Assembly (NCBI RefSeq): GCF_032118995.1
Contig: NC_092660.1
Location: 2,619,501 to 2,683,500, forward strand
Origin: Asterias amurensis
Lineage: Eukaryota > Echinodermata > Asteroidea > Forcipulatida > Asteriidae
DNA length: 64,000 nt
Reading direction: 5' to 3'
Below, piece by piece: positions 47,509-59,314 of this stretch; position 1 is the first letter of the stretch, and the number at the start of each line of letters is the position of its first letter. Below the pieces are notes generated by a model that was not told where the DNA came from, did not search any database, and worked only from the letters and a program-made list of their open reading frames with translations. A program made the position numbers and the translations under genes.

Positions 47509-47721
47509 AGCTCAGAACCGAGGACGGAGCCCCGAATCGGGAACGAAGCTCGAAACCGAGGACAAAGCCCGGAACCAAGGACAGAGCTTGGAACCGAGGA
47601 CTGGGCCCAGAATAGAGAACAAAGCCCAGAACCCAAGACGGAGCACAGAAACGAGAACGGAGCCTGGAATCGAGGACGGAGCCTGGAATCGACAACGGAG
47701 CCCCGAACCATAGACGGAGCC
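47509..47721 (+). repeat. 19-bp minisatellite (about 11 units)
   Basis: The unit is close to 'agcccggaaccgaggacgg'. Because 19 is not a multiple of three and the unit lacks stops, several frames on both strands stay open; none is a credible gene. Inverse 'ggctcc' blocks precede it at 47403-47450. Confidence 0.85.
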
Positions 47722-48127
47722 TAAGATGAGCTTTGAAAAACAAACCCTAGACTTGTTTAAAGGTCTCAAGATTAACCTAATTGTGGTTATCAAACCATCC
47801 ATTAACACGTTGCTAAGTAAAATTTTGTTTAGCACCGTGTAAATCTGAGATCTGGGATAACATTCCTATAGCTGCTAACATTTACAGTATTGTAGTTTAC
47901 AATCAAACAAAGAGGATAATTTATACAATAAAAAAGTTTTGTAATCTAATCATATTAAAAACAAATTGATTTAACACAAGTAAAACATATACCTGGTTCA
48001 CACTTAACGTGAAAGCAAAGCGCATTGTCTTGACGCAAGCAGTACAGCTGTGTTCCTATGTGACACAAGAAAGTTCCCTTCCAACTACCTTACACCACGT
48101 AGCTCTCAAAACCAACAGAGAAAGAAT

Positions 48128-48570
48128 GGGAACCTTTGGGACGCTAGGTGGCAGCAGACTTACCATGTCCATAGACCTTTTCAAAAATACCAATTGCACA
48201 AGCGCTAAACTGTTGAGTGAGGTGCATGCAGGACCCAATTTCATGGCTCTGCTTTCCGCCGAATTCTGCGCTTACAATCACCATTCTCCGCTTATGTGCC
48301 AGCGCCGAATTTCTATGCTTGCTGTGTAAGCATTGAATGCATGGAGTTCCCTGCTTCCCTAAGCGCCGATTCTTTGCTTACGGTAGGCAGAGCCATGTAA
48401 TTAGGCCCTGGTGTTGATCAGCATGCACCTCGTGCAATGCCTAACGCGCGTGTACAAAGTATTTACGATAAGGTCTATTGTTCTCAGTAAAGTACGCATG
48501 CTCAGAACTTCATGTACAAAGAAACTTTACCCAATGAGCCTGCTGCCACCTAGCGTTCTAAAATTTCCCA
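48128..48570. mobile_element. Family D element split by another insertion
   Basis: The left arm 'gacgctaggtggcagcag' is at about 48138 and the right arm 'ctgctgccacctagcgt' at about 48540. The interior holds a family C-like element at 48233-48412 ('acccaatttcatggctctg' to 'cagagccatgtaattaggcc'). Confidence 0.78.
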
Positions 48571-49146
48571 TTCAGTGCTACATATTGTAGGTCAATTTGG
48601 ATTTCACTTATGGCATTTTCAGGTTGTTTTGTGTTTGTTTGTGTGGTTTTTTTTTTCTGTGGGGGGGGGGGGGGGGTTGCGCCAATAATTTTTACAAAGT
48701 CTCACTAGAGCATGAATATGTACTGTGGGCTTGTGAATCTAATGTTCTTACTACAATTCAGTTTATACCAGTGTCCGGGACAGGCTCTCTGAGTGAAAAA
48801 ATGTGATTCCCTTTTACTTTTCAGTTTTGGGCGTAGGGCCGTGTTCGAATTGACTGCCATCGCACGAGCTGCGAACAGATCGCTGAAAACACCTATTGCC
48901 CTATGATGCGGTGGAAGCCATGAGCCAAAGCCTAAAAATTGTAATTCCGACACGATTTTAATCCTCAACTAGAGTAAATTGGTTGTGTGTTCTCTATTAT
49001 TCCAAATAAGTTGAATACCTTTTTGCACACAGATCCATTACTCACAAACACTATATAAAAATACCAAATCCCTTCTATATAAAGTCATTATAATAACTAT
49101 TTTTTCCATTTACATGTTTGAATTGAAACCTAAGCCATTGCCAACG

Positions 49147-49290
49147 TCATTGTTCTTTGAATGTGTGAATGACGAATGATAAGAACGTATCCCACACCAG
49201 AGTAACGCAGTTGACATAGACCACCCTGAGATGCGTGGGCACAAAGGCAAAGTTGATTGCTTGACATGCCGGCCAAAAACACCAATCGAT
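49147..49290 (-). CDS. MPV17L2-like exon 4 (last)
   Basis: This 144 nt exon has an acceptor ending 'cccccatactgcag' (minus strand) and TGA at 49149-49147. It encodes IDWCFWPACQAINFAFVP, then T-H-L-R-V-V-Y-V-N and LVWDTFLSFVIHTFKEQ. The D-W-x-x-W-P-x-x-Q-x-x-N-F signature is the most conserved part of the family. Phase 0 start matches exon 3. Confidence 0.9.
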   Translation of the reverse strand: MDWCFWPACQAINFAFVPTHLRVVYVNCVTLVWDTFLSFVIHTFKEQ

Positions 49291-49589
49291 CTGCAGTATG
49301 GGGGAAGGGGAGGTGAAGGGGGAGGGGGTAGTGGGGGGGTCAACGAAGAACAGGTGCAACGGGAAGGCGGTAGCAACAGAGAGGCGAAGAGAAAGGGGAA
49401 TTGGAAGAAGTGTAGAGAGTTAAAGTAAAATGAATAACAATCGGGAAAGAGGGTGGGAATAACAGTTGAGGGGGAAACAAAGAGTTTTGGGCAGGGAGGA
49501 AAATGGGAAGGGAGGAAAATGAAAATGCGGAATGGTGGTTAGTAAAAATCAGTTTAATCAATTCAATAACAATAAATTGAGGAAAAAAC

Positions 49590-49592
49590 GAA

Positions 49593-49625
<33 letters not shown>

Positions 49626-49720
49626 AAGCAGCAGCAACAACAACAACAAAACAAAAACAATAACAACATCAACATCACAACAACAACAACAACACAACAC
49701 AACAACAACAACAACAACCA
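49590..49720 (+). repeat. (CAA/CAG)n imperfect microsatellite
   Basis: A mix of CAA and CAG units with interruptions, followed by AACAAC stretches, inside intron 3 of the MPV17L2-like gene. Confidence 0.9.
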
Positions 49721-52700
49721 CAGAAAGGTCACACAGTGAACATTGAACATTATGGATGGCAAGACAGTATTGAAAGCAGGAAAACAGAACCAGCAAATTA
49801 TAAAATGTACAAGTGGTACAGAGAAGGTGCAGAAAGCATTATAAAAAGCAGTGTGTAACAAAATGTACATCGATGGAATTTAAGGAAATGAAGACAGGAA
49901 GGAAAGACAAAACATGCAAGTAATTGTTAGAGAGCAAGGTTAGTTCAATTAACACCAGTTGAAATTGAGACAGTGATGGAAGAAAGACGGGAACGGTTTG
50001 GGGGAAAGGGGAGGTTTTTATGGAGATAGAGAAACAAGGGTAGGAGACGAAAGAAAGAAAGAAAGAAAAAAAGATGTTAAGGAAATTGAAGATGACGTTA
50101 GTTTAACATGACGCGTGTTAGAAATCGCATTTGATGTGATGTAGTTATTTGATATTGGCAGAATAGCAAATTCAAAGACATGAATTTGTGGATGTAAGAA
50201 ATTGGGAAACAAATAATAAGTATGTATGAATAATAACATAATGTACATAATTTGTATTAATTCCATGATAATGTAATGTACAATTGTGTGTTTTTGGTGG
50301 ACATGTTTTACCTTTTAGTATTGAGCAAACTGGTCAAGTTAACTGGTTTATATAGATTGTTCTATAAACAGTAAACACACTCTAAAAGAAGTGGTGTATA
50401 TTCCAAAGATTCATAAACCCAGGTCGCAACACCCATCATCGGGCTAATACGACCCTCTGATGCATCAAACTGACCCAGAACAATACAACAACCCGTTTCT
50501 AAAACACGTTTCTGAACACATTTTTTCATAAAGTCTGAGTAAAAAATTTTTATAACACAACCGGATTCAGGGTCTTAAGGGGCCTGGCCCATTTCTGGGT
50601 CAGTATGGCTTGGAATCCAAGTCAAAGTGACCACATTATGAGTCCAACTGATGTGGAATCCAATTTCTAATCCAAATTTTTAATTGGTTCCCAAGAAACG
50701 GAATCCAGAACCCGGGTCAGTTCTGACTCGGAGTGTCTTCAAAGTGACCTGGAGTGTTTTTAAAGTGTCTTGCCCCAGACTCAGGTTGACCCATTCCAGC
50801 GTTAGCACGACCCTCTTGATCAAACAGACCCAGAATGTGAGTCAAACAACAATATTTTTGACCCAAATACCTAATACACTGTAATTGTTTATCTAGATAT
50901 TTTGAATCGTTTGACATACATGTAACAAGCTGATCTTCTGACTCGTTAATACATGTAGTGTAGAGGCTTTTTCATCTAAGCTCCAATACGTGCCAGAAGC
51001 CCAGTTCCAAACTGTGTTAGGCCTAGTACACATTTTTCTAAACGCCCTCTTTTGAATCATCCTACTTCACCCCATGCTACAAGACCGTTTTGAATATGAC
51101 GTCACAGTTGAAATATTTGCCCTACAAGATGGCATCTGCGAGCATGTGCGTGTTTGTGCGCCTTGTGCCTTAGAAGTCAACAAACCTGGAATGCTGCGTG
51201 CTGCGTGTTTCTTGGATGTACGCGTGTAGACGCGCATAAGGTTTGACCAACAAGATGGCGACTTTCCTAACAAAAAAGGGGTTATTCAATACGGTCTATT
51301 CACCAATTTGAACAGGGTCAATTTGAACCCGCGTCCATAACTCAAATTGATTAGACAGCCAATAATTCCTAGCAATTCCTTACAACCTTGCCATTTCTAA
51401 ACAATGCGGCTAAAAGAACTGCTCCCGATTTCCCCCAATATAAAAAGCCCTAACTCTACCAGAAAGAACACTCAATAATTTAAGTGACAACCACTTTCTT
51501 TTGCCAGCAAAAAAAAAGGCAATAAAACTAAATGGACAATTTGAGGGCCGTACAAAAATTGTGGAATAATTCAATCAATGGCTCTAGGTGGCTCTGTGGA
51601 TCTACGTAAATTTCTTTAGTGCTATAGAACAGAGTCCATTGGAGTGTCCACACTTGTTTAATTTAGGGCGCTAAAAAAGAAAAACTAAATTCAATTGCTA
51701 AATCAAACAATCAATTAATCAAAAGTATTTAATACATGTAGGTGGGTGGCGTGGGCGTATTCACGGGCCTGGAATTTAACCACTGAAAGGGCAAGACTGT
51801 TTTCATTTTGCAAGGAAATTTTAGTTTGAAATACTTAAAGCCTATGGGAACCCGTAAGTCATTTCTTGCTTAGCAAAGGAATATGCTCAAGCATGATTTT
51901 CTGGTCAGCTTGAAGTTGGGCACAGGAGACAGGAATGCACACAGTTATTTACAAAGTGATTTACAAATATGCATAATTAACAAAAATTATGGTTACAAAG
52001 TCAGAAGAAAATATTACTAATTTCAAAAAAAAAAAAGGGTATTTTGAGGATTGTCTATGGAATTATATGAAAGTGTTTGTAGGCCTAATTTTGTTAGCTT
52101 TGAAACAGCATCTTCTGTCAAAATTTGCTCAATAAAATGAAGACACAAGGGTACGTACACTGTAGCAACTGATCAGATATTACAGAAACTACAAATGAGC
52201 TGATAACGCTACAAGTAGTACAAGCAACATCTCCATTCTCCAGCTCCCCCCCCCCCCCCGCCGCTCCCCACACCCACGATTATTACCTTTATGATTACAA
52301 TAGACATAGACTCATTTTGTTGGTTTGATCATAACAAGGAATACAAGGACGCAATTAAAAATACCAGAAAGTCCACTATTGTTGTTGCGCTTTTCATGTT
52401 GATAGAAAATTACACAAAGGGACAAACCAAGATGACAAGATTCATTAACTAAATCACATGTAATGGACTTTCAAACTTATTGTTCACCATTATAGTGTAA
52501 ATAAATTACCAAGGGCCTCCAATGTTAAATTGAAGTTTTGTGATGCACTCATTTTTCTAAAAGAAGTCTTTTAATATAAAAAGTGAGAATACATGTAGGG
52601 TTAAAGGTCTTTTACCTAAAGTTAAAACCAATATGTTTTGGAACCGCTCGATTAATTTAATTTATGCAGTTGTACAATCAAATTAACATGTGTGAACATT

Positions 52701-52919
52701 TCATTTAAAAAAAGTCTCATCGTTTTTGAGATATCGCCAAAAATCGAGTATGTCCATACATGAATAATAATCACTATATATATATTGTGCAATCTGAAAT
52801 GCGTTACCAGATTCGAAATTTCAGGGATAAAAAGCGGTATCTTTTTCCAGTACTTCGAAGTGAAATGTTTTTCAAAATGCATTCAATATATCAAAGTCTT
52901 TTATAGTGCACATTTACAT

Positions 52920-53200
52920 GTATCTACCAAAAAGGTACTCAAGGCGCCGAGTATAAACAATCTTTCAGAAAGATAGGTTATTGCAGTGATGGATTCTGAG
53001 ACCCAATTATATTTATAAGGGTTTAACAAGGTGCTACGGCGCATTCAGCAGACACAGCCAACACTGGGGCAAACCCCTTCTCTTTTTTCGATAAGCGCAC
53101 TGGGTTCTTCTATGCGTTACACAACACATGGGACCAATGGCTTTACGTCCCATCACCAGAGTTTGAATACGATGCTCTTAAATGCTTGGCCACGACATTT
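52920..53200 (-). mobile_element. tRNA-derived SINE (reverse, internally deleted)
   Basis: The body runs reverse from 'aaaggtactcaaggcgccga' through 'gggcaaaccccttctctttt' to a partial tRNA-like head 'cttaaatgcttggccacgac' at the right. It lies in intron 3 of the MPV17L2-like gene. Confidence 0.8.
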
Positions 53201-53943
53201 CCATTAAACCATCCAAAGCTACTTGTTCTTCTGTCATTAATTTTCAGAGTAATTAATTACCAAACGTATACAGACCTCTTTAAAACTAAAAATATTTTTT
53301 TATTTGATACACTCTCAGAGCAAAATTTGAAACATGACGTGGTACATGTACATGTACCTGTGCATTTCATGGAATCAATATTTCAAGGGAAGTCATTCAC
53401 CATTACCTTCTGTAAACCCTGTAAGTTATTTGTAAATCTGTGAACTTTAATTTTTTTTCTGTTCAGAAAGTGTCCAATGGCTTTTAAGGCTAGTGCTAAC
53501 TTACATACATGTAGTAGGACTCGCATTAAGTCCTAATAGATAGCACGAGTAACTCGTCCTACCTCAGATAAGACTAGCCTTAACTCTTTGTATATTGTGA
53601 AATCCACTCCTGTACCTGTATATCAGGTATATCGAGGACCACTGCGGCGCGCCTAACACAAATCTTATCTTTAAAAATCTGATATTTGATTCAACTGCAA
53701 GCAACAGATCCTTAGCTCACGGCATTATGATGTTACAAAATCAACACTTCATACACTCCGATAAATCAAACAGGCGGCAACCTCAATTTAATGAGGTTTT
53801 TTGTTTCCCCATATTGCAGACACTGTTTGTCAAGTCAAGAGCCCATTCACAATTTGACTTCTTTGGAAATATGATCCGCTTATATTAACAGACTGGATTA
53901 TTAATATTTGCTGTGAACTCGACCCGGCAGGCAACCATAACGG

Positions 53944-54152
53944 GGGCCAATTTCATGAAGCAGCTATTTATAAAGTCAGAAAATACTGCTCATAAATTTT
54001 CTCTGCTAATCAAAATTGAGTGGGGCACCAGTCACAACAATGTAAACTTAATGTATTTTTAGCTGGTAACCTATTTCTCTTAAAACAACAATTAACTGTG
54101 CTTAGCAAGTTTTTGTGCCTAGACAGGTTTTTATGAGATTGAGCCCCCTAGA
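53944..54152. mobile_element. Family C-like foldback, diverged
   Basis: The ends 'gggggccaatttcatgaag' and 'tatgagattgagcccc' are imperfectly inverted, with an interior 'tgctaatcaaaattgagtgg' like family C. The assignment is tentative. Confidence 0.55.
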
Positions 54153-55180
54153 GTTTTACAAAATGTAGGAAAAGGGGGCGTGTTCGATTTCAAACTTCGG
54201 TCAAGTAAAAAATGCCATTTTATTTATGAGAGACAATTCAATCTTCTGTAAAGCGAACTCAGTGAAGACATCGATAAAGGTTCAAGCACCCAGACACAAC
54301 AAGACAACATCAGAAGTTAGCAAAGACCAGTACCCGCTGGCACCCAACCGAACATGATAAAAGAAACCTGTGAAAGTTTAAGCTCAACCGACCAATCCAA
54401 AACAACAAAGTATGTTTTCACTGTTTTCAAACATCGAGATTTGGAATCGAGATTAAAACTAAGTGGAAAACTCATTTCTCAAAAACTAAGCATCTCAAGT
54501 AAAAAAAATTTTAAGAGGAGATTTCCCCAATAAAAGCATCGGCGTATTGGAACCCCCTCCATACTCACAACTTATTATAGCACTGTTTCAGTATCATTAT
54601 CATTGGTCATGTTTTCTCTTTTCCTGTAGTGTACTACCTGTAATATATTTTTGTCCATTCTGTTCTTACTGTGTGTACGGAAGTATACGTTACATTTACC
54701 ACATGATCTGATGATATCATATGCAGGCTGGCACAAATTACAATACCACTCAGAACTACAGCTTAGATGACATTGAATGGTCAGACAGTAAAAGGGTTAA
54801 TTGATTGCTGTGAGTGGCAGTGATCAAAGTGTTTGATAAGATCATGGTGAACAAGATGAGAGATCCGTTTGCTTTGGTGACAATGTCACACTTATCAAGG
54901 GCAAGCAAGTCTGCTGGCTACTTTCAGCACATGTTCCTAGATGCAATTATCTTTTCACTGTTCTTCGTGTTTTTCTAGAAATGTGTCCAACTTCGTACGA
55001 TTCTTTGAACATTTAAAATTTTCAAAAACAAACCCCCTGTGGCCTAGAGAATCAGCAGTGTGTAGAAATAAACTTGCATATTTTGCTTTTCCTTTTTATC
55101 CATAACAGAGGCTTGCCTTAATATTGTTACAAGTATTTTTATAAATTTGTATTATCCATGTACCAAGTTACATGTATATT

Positions 55181-55422
55181 GGGTGTGTTCCCTGGGTCGA
55201 CCCCGGTCTGCCCCCGGGGCGTCCAAATAGCTTTGACGTCATTCCAGGGGCTCACCCAGGTCAGCCCCCAGTGCCCTGCTTGTGGAGTGGGTCACTTGGG
55301 GGCTGGCCCCAGGTGCATGACGTCACTACGAGAGGGTGAGTGATCGTTCGTTTAGCTCTTGGTCAGGGGCTACTCGAGTGAGCACTGTGGGGTAGACCCA
55401 GGGAAGCTAGTCGAACGCACCC
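55181..55422. mobile_element. Family E foldback element
   Basis: Reverse-oriented relative of 33491-33734, with 'cccagtgccctgcttgtgg' and 'ccccaggtgcatgacgtcac'. The left end has lost about 15 bp of its TIR. Confidence 0.82.
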
Positions 55423-55518
55423 ATAGTAAGGTGCAAGTTGGGGGGGGGGGGGGGCGATAGACATTATATATCAATAAACAACAAATGTAAAGGCAGCAAA
55501 ATAGTTTCTGGTACTCAC

Positions 55519-55595
55519 CATGTAAACAGTTAAAAATTTCTTCTTCAAAACGTTGACACTCTCTGCCCAGGTTTTTCCTTCCAGTAGACCCATAC
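55519..55595 (-). CDS. MPV17L2-like exon 3
   Basis: This 77 nt exon has the acceptor 'ttacgtttcttgttag' and the donor GTGAGT. It encodes MGLLEGKTWAESVNVLKKKF followed by L-T-V-Y-M, preceded by a split Gly. It matches the G-L-x-E-G-x-S/T-x-x-E segment of the family. It ends in phase 0, compatible with either last exon. Confidence 0.9.
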
Positions 55596-55802
55596 CTAAC
55601 AAGAAACGTAAATCAGAATTCTCGGTTACAATACAATTCCATCTCTTAGAGGAATACACACAAAAATGACAAAAGTTCACAAATAAATGTCATCACTCAA
55701 CTAATTATTTCCATGGCTGCATGTTTTTTGACACGGCCCTCAGCAAAGATACTGAAACAACAGGGGAACCCCATCCCACCCCCCCCCCCCCCCCTCAGCA
55801 CA

Positions 55803-56018
55803 AAAGGTAAAGCCAAAATTGTTGACTCCCATAAATAGCCGGCCGTGTTTGTTCCCAAAGCAAAAGGAAAACCACGAATTTCCGAGGCAAATTTGTGTGG
55901 ATCATTGTATTCTACTTTAAAACATCTTTCCAACCATGCATTTTATAACAAACGGTTACAAACGCTTTTTATACTGCCATCTCGTCCGATCCAAGGCAAG
56001 GTGTCCCTCGAAGTATTG
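55803..56018. mobile_element. Family B element, half copy
   Basis: Right half only: 'gactcccataaatagccggc' to 'gatccaaggcaaggtgtccc'. It sits between exons 3 and 2. Confidence 0.8.
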
Positions 56019-56803
56019 ACAGATGAGACCCATGACTGTTTACTCTAGATGCACATACATAATATGTGTATCCATGCCATTGAAATGTATCACCACATTG
56101 TTATTTTCTCATTTAAATTGACACACTTCTAAGGCCATTTCTGATTACCCAGCTGCAGCTACAGCTGGGAATAGCGTCTACTTCAACATGACAGCCAGGA
56201 ATTTAGCCATAGCCGTATGTAGCCGCTAATTTGAACCCAGCCTAAATGTAGTGAGGCTCACATTGAATATCAACAAGGGACCATTCCATGTGTGCAGAAA
56301 TCAGTTTTGGATCATTGCTGATAGCTTACAAGGGATGTAGTCAATAGAGGGCTCACTTCACTTTGAAAACTGCTCTTTTTTTGCTCTCCATCAATATAAC
56401 TTTAGCACCGATAGCTTGCTGAACAAGTGTTTCTTTTCTACAAATAGAGCACCAGATTATAATTTTTTTTATGTGGAACTACTGCTCAGAACTCCTACAT
56501 GTACCATGGAGTCGGAATCTGAACTTTGAAAGATAAAACTACATCAATCCCAGATCAACCAAGAACTAAGCTAAGCCATGTCCTACAAATTGGATCAGGC
56601 GTTTTAATTAAAAAAGAAAAAAAAAAAATGATTCACTGATGTACAGATAATTAGTTAAGAAATAATGAAAATTCCCCGCTAACGTGTGAAATAGGCTTGA
56701 CTTAAGTGCAAAATTCTCTGCTTTCATAGGTGCCCATTCTATGCTTACGTTAAGCAGAGCCCTTGAAATTAGGCCTCAGTTTCTCCTTGTCGTTGTTACT
56801 CAC

Positions 56804-56965
56804 CCACAAAAAATATTGACGTCATAACAGGTGAAGCAATGATTTCATCTAGAAGGATTTTCTTGGCGATAGTTCTTCCTTTGATGCCCGGCAGAAACCT
56901 ATCCAGTCCTAGATACCAGTAGTGATTCAACGGCCCTAAAAGAATTCCTATCGTTAGCATCCGAC
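56804..56965 (-). CDS. MPV17L2-like exon 2
   Basis: This 162 nt exon has the acceptor 'gtggtgttttgttgacag' and the donor GTGAGT. It encodes RMLTIGILLGPLNHYWYLGL followed by D-R-F-L-P-G and KKILLDEIIASPVMTSIFF. The G-P-x-x-H-Y-W-Y and D-x-x-x-A-S-P motifs are diagnostic of Mpv17/PMP22 proteins. Phase 1-1. Confidence 0.92.
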
Positions 56966-57034
56966 CTGTCAACAAAACACCACAAGCATAAGTCTGTTGA
57001 TACTTCGGAATATTCACAACATCGCTACCAATAT

Positions 57035-57402
57035 TAAAGACACTGGACCCGATTGATAAATTGTCAAAGACCAGTCTTCTCACTTGGTGTATCTCAATAC
57101 ATGCATAAAATAACAAACCTGTGAAAATTTTGCTCCATTGGTCATCAAAGTTGCAAACAAAATTGAAAAAAATACAACCTTTTTTAAACCAATTTGTGTA
57201 CTTTCATGTGTCTGAGAAAACTTCAGGCCTGAAGTTTTGCTAGGAAAAAATTACCTCTTTCCCCAAAAACTATGTTACTTCAGAGGGAGCCGTTTCTCAC
57301 AATGTTTCATACTATATCAACAGCTCTCCATTGCTCGTTACCAAATAAGGATTTATGCTAAAAATTATGTTGAGTAATAACCAATAGTGTCCAGTGACTT
57401 TA
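57035..57402 (-). mobile_element. Family A element in intron 1
   Basis: The ends are 'agacactggacccgattg' and 'accaatagtgtccagtgac'. Together with the next 75 bp it matches 41876-42320 more closely than other copies do. Confidence 0.82.
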
Positions 57403-57489
57403 TAGGGTCAGAAATTGACAATTGGTCAGAAAAGATTACAGATGTCTTGGCCTTTAATACCAAGATTTGGGTCACTGCTATAAAAAACC

Positions 57490-57785
57490 ACCCTATTTTT
57501 TGAGAAAGAAATCAATTCTCACTAAAATATTTGTATGAAATTGAGACCTCAGCTGAGGTCTCGAATTCACAGCATTCACAGCATCTGAAAATGAAAGCAC
57601 ACGGTTTGTGCGATAACGATCAAGATACTTTTTTGTTCTACAATAAAATCCATTAATTAATTCTCTCCCAACTTCAACAACCAACTGAGTTCAAATTTTC
57701 ACAGGTCTGTTATTATGCATACTGTTAACATACACCAAGTGAGAAGACTGGTCTTTGACAATTTATCAATAGTGTCCGGGACACT
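57490..57785 (+). mobile_element. Family A element, 5'-truncated
   Basis: It runs from 'tttttgagaaagaaatc' to 'tatcaatagtgtccgggac'. It includes the inverted 'gagacctcagctgaggtctc' centre. Confidence 0.8.
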
Positions 57786-57984
57786 AGAAATTTGACACTA
57801 TTGCCATGACATGCTATATAGTAATAGTAGTATGACTGATAATGTCGGCTGTATTCCTTTTTTCAAAATTTTGACATTATCGGTTTACACTATTTAGGAT
57901 GACCGATATTATACTTAACGATAAATGTCCAAATTTTGATGAAAGGAATACAGCGCGCCAATTACTGGGTCTATATGTCCAAGG

Positions 57985-58832
57985 TACTCCTAGAACTATT
58001 TCGGTTTCGTCCAGCTGACCTCCCGTAACCTCATAGGTTTATATCTCTCACACGTTATACGACCCATGGTTCAATGAATTTTGGCATCAGGAATCTCTCT
58101 TTTTTTTTTTTTTTTTATCTCGCCAAAAATAGGCTCTATGTGTCCTTTGATGTATCAATGTGTAATCTTTCGACCAGAGAATCCACTCCACAGTCTCAAA
58201 AATTGTTAAAAATGATAAATTCTTACCGTAATTTCAGATTCCCTATCTACTGTACGTGTTACTCCTCTGCCAACAATAATTGAAAATTACCCGACCTCGA
58301 TTTGCGAAAATGCGTCACGAGAGGGCGGGTACGATCCGTGATTTGTGTACAAAACATACACGGAACCACGAAGCTCGCACAGGGTACCAGTATGTACACT
58401 TTTTGCACGCAGCCGTTTACATACTGGTACCCTGTGCGAGCTTCGTGGTTCCATGTATGTTTTGTACACAAATCACGGATCGTACCCACCCTCTCGTGAC
58501 GCATTTTCGCAAAACGAGGTCGGGTAATTTTCAATTATTGTTGGCAGAGGAGTAACACGTACAGTAGATAGGGAATCTGAAATTACGGTAAGAATTTATC
58601 ATTTTTAACAGTTTTTGAGATTGTGGAGTGGATTCTCTGGTCGAAAGATTACACATTGACACATCAAAGGACACATAGAGCCTAATTTTGGCGAGATAAA
58701 AAAAAAAAAAAAAAAGAGAGATTCCCGATGCCAAAATTCATTGAACCATGGGTCGTATAACGCGTGAGAGATATAAACCTATGAGGTTACGGGAGACGAT
58801 AGCCGGACGAAACCGAAATAGTTCTAGGAGTA
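57985..58832. repeat. ~850-bp near-perfect palindrome
   Basis: Two arms of about 410 bp are inverted around a 21-base centre (58397-58417). The outer ends are 'tactcctagaactatttcgg' and 'ccgaaatagttctaggagta'; the inner ends are 'accagtatgta' and 'tacatactggt'. Mismatches are few. It lies in intron 1 of the MPV17L2-like gene. Mirror-image open frames on the two strands are by-products. Confidence 0.92.
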
Positions 58833-59067
58833 TGTCCAAGGGTGCCTTTAAAACCTTCAGAAAGTAACTGTATGTTATGCACTACTACGTGAAACGACTG
58901 AATCTTGACTTGACTAGAATGAATTGATGGAGTGTTAGCCCCACTTGTCTTGTGTTGCCAAGGCTAGCTGAATCAGCTAGACTTGGCCACACACGTAAAA
59001 TGGAGTGCCTGACTTTTTGAGTTGACTACTGCCACGGCACAGTGTCAGTCCCACTCGTTCCCTTTAC

Positions 59068-59314
59068 CTGTTCGAGTCCAGTTAAAAGCAGGTACCGGAG
59101 TGCCAACATTGTCACTTCCTATATGGTCGACAGTCCCAGTGGCCGAGGCAGCATTCACTTTTAATAAAACGTTCTTTCTGGCGATTCTCCGCTCGTTGCA
59201 CTGTTGCAACACGTCACCGAGGGACAGAAGCAAGCCGCTGGAAACAGTGTTCGTGACGAGCAGATATTTCGGTGAAAACATCCGCCTCGTAAAGTGGCGA
59301 ATTATACCAATCAT
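59068..59314 (-). CDS. MPV17L2-like exon 1 (start)
   Basis: 247 coding nt, from ATG at 59314 to the donor GTAAAG. An in-frame TGA lies upstream at 59356-59354, and the ATG has A at -3. It encodes MIGIIRHFTRRMFSPKYLLV, then T-N-T-V-S-S-G-L-L-L-S-L-G-D-V-L-Q-Q and, at the end, F-N-W-T-R-T split before G-R-M of exon 2. The basic, Arg-rich N-terminus fits mitochondrial import. The stretch between D-V-L-Q-Q and N-W-T-R-T is longer than in many relatives. Confidence 0.88.

Larger units (their letters stand above)
37606..49146. other. Interval between the two Mpv17-type last exons
   Basis: It is mostly repeats (families A, B, D, J, a nested foldback, minisatellites). Non-repetitive parts at 37610-38330, 39300-41150 (apart from a family F arm at 40050-40210 and a short AAAC run near 40950) and 44930-45340 show nothing recognisable. 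Two exon-like minus-strand stretches at 38560-38874 and 42740-42905 are treated as findings. Confidence 0.45.
49147..59314 (-). other. Gene: Mpv17/PMP22-family protein, MPV17L2-like (four exons)
   Basis: Joining 59314-59068, 56965-56804, 55595-55519 and 49290-49147 gives an open frame of about 209 residues, the usual length for MPV17L2 (about 206). Family features in order are L-L-V-T-N-T, G-D-V-L-Q-Q, N-W-T-R-T-G-R-M, GPLNHYWYLGLDR, ILLDEIIASPV, GMGLLEGKTW, W-P-x-x-Q-x-x-N-F-x-F-V-P and R-V-V-Y-V-N...W-D. These proteins have about four membrane segments. MPV17L2 is a mitochondrial inner-membrane protein linked to mitoribosome assembly; applying that here is inference. Introns are 2.1, 1.2 and 6.2 kb and full of repeats. 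A second last exon lies at 37474-37605. Confidence 0.87.

Noticed and set aside
47355..47835. Overlapping frames on both strands resembling low-complexity proteins
   Set aside because: By-products of a stop-free 19-bp minisatellite.
58259..58555. Mirror-image frames of about 91 residues on both strands
   Set aside because: They are the same arm of the long palindrome read twice; no domain and no splice context.
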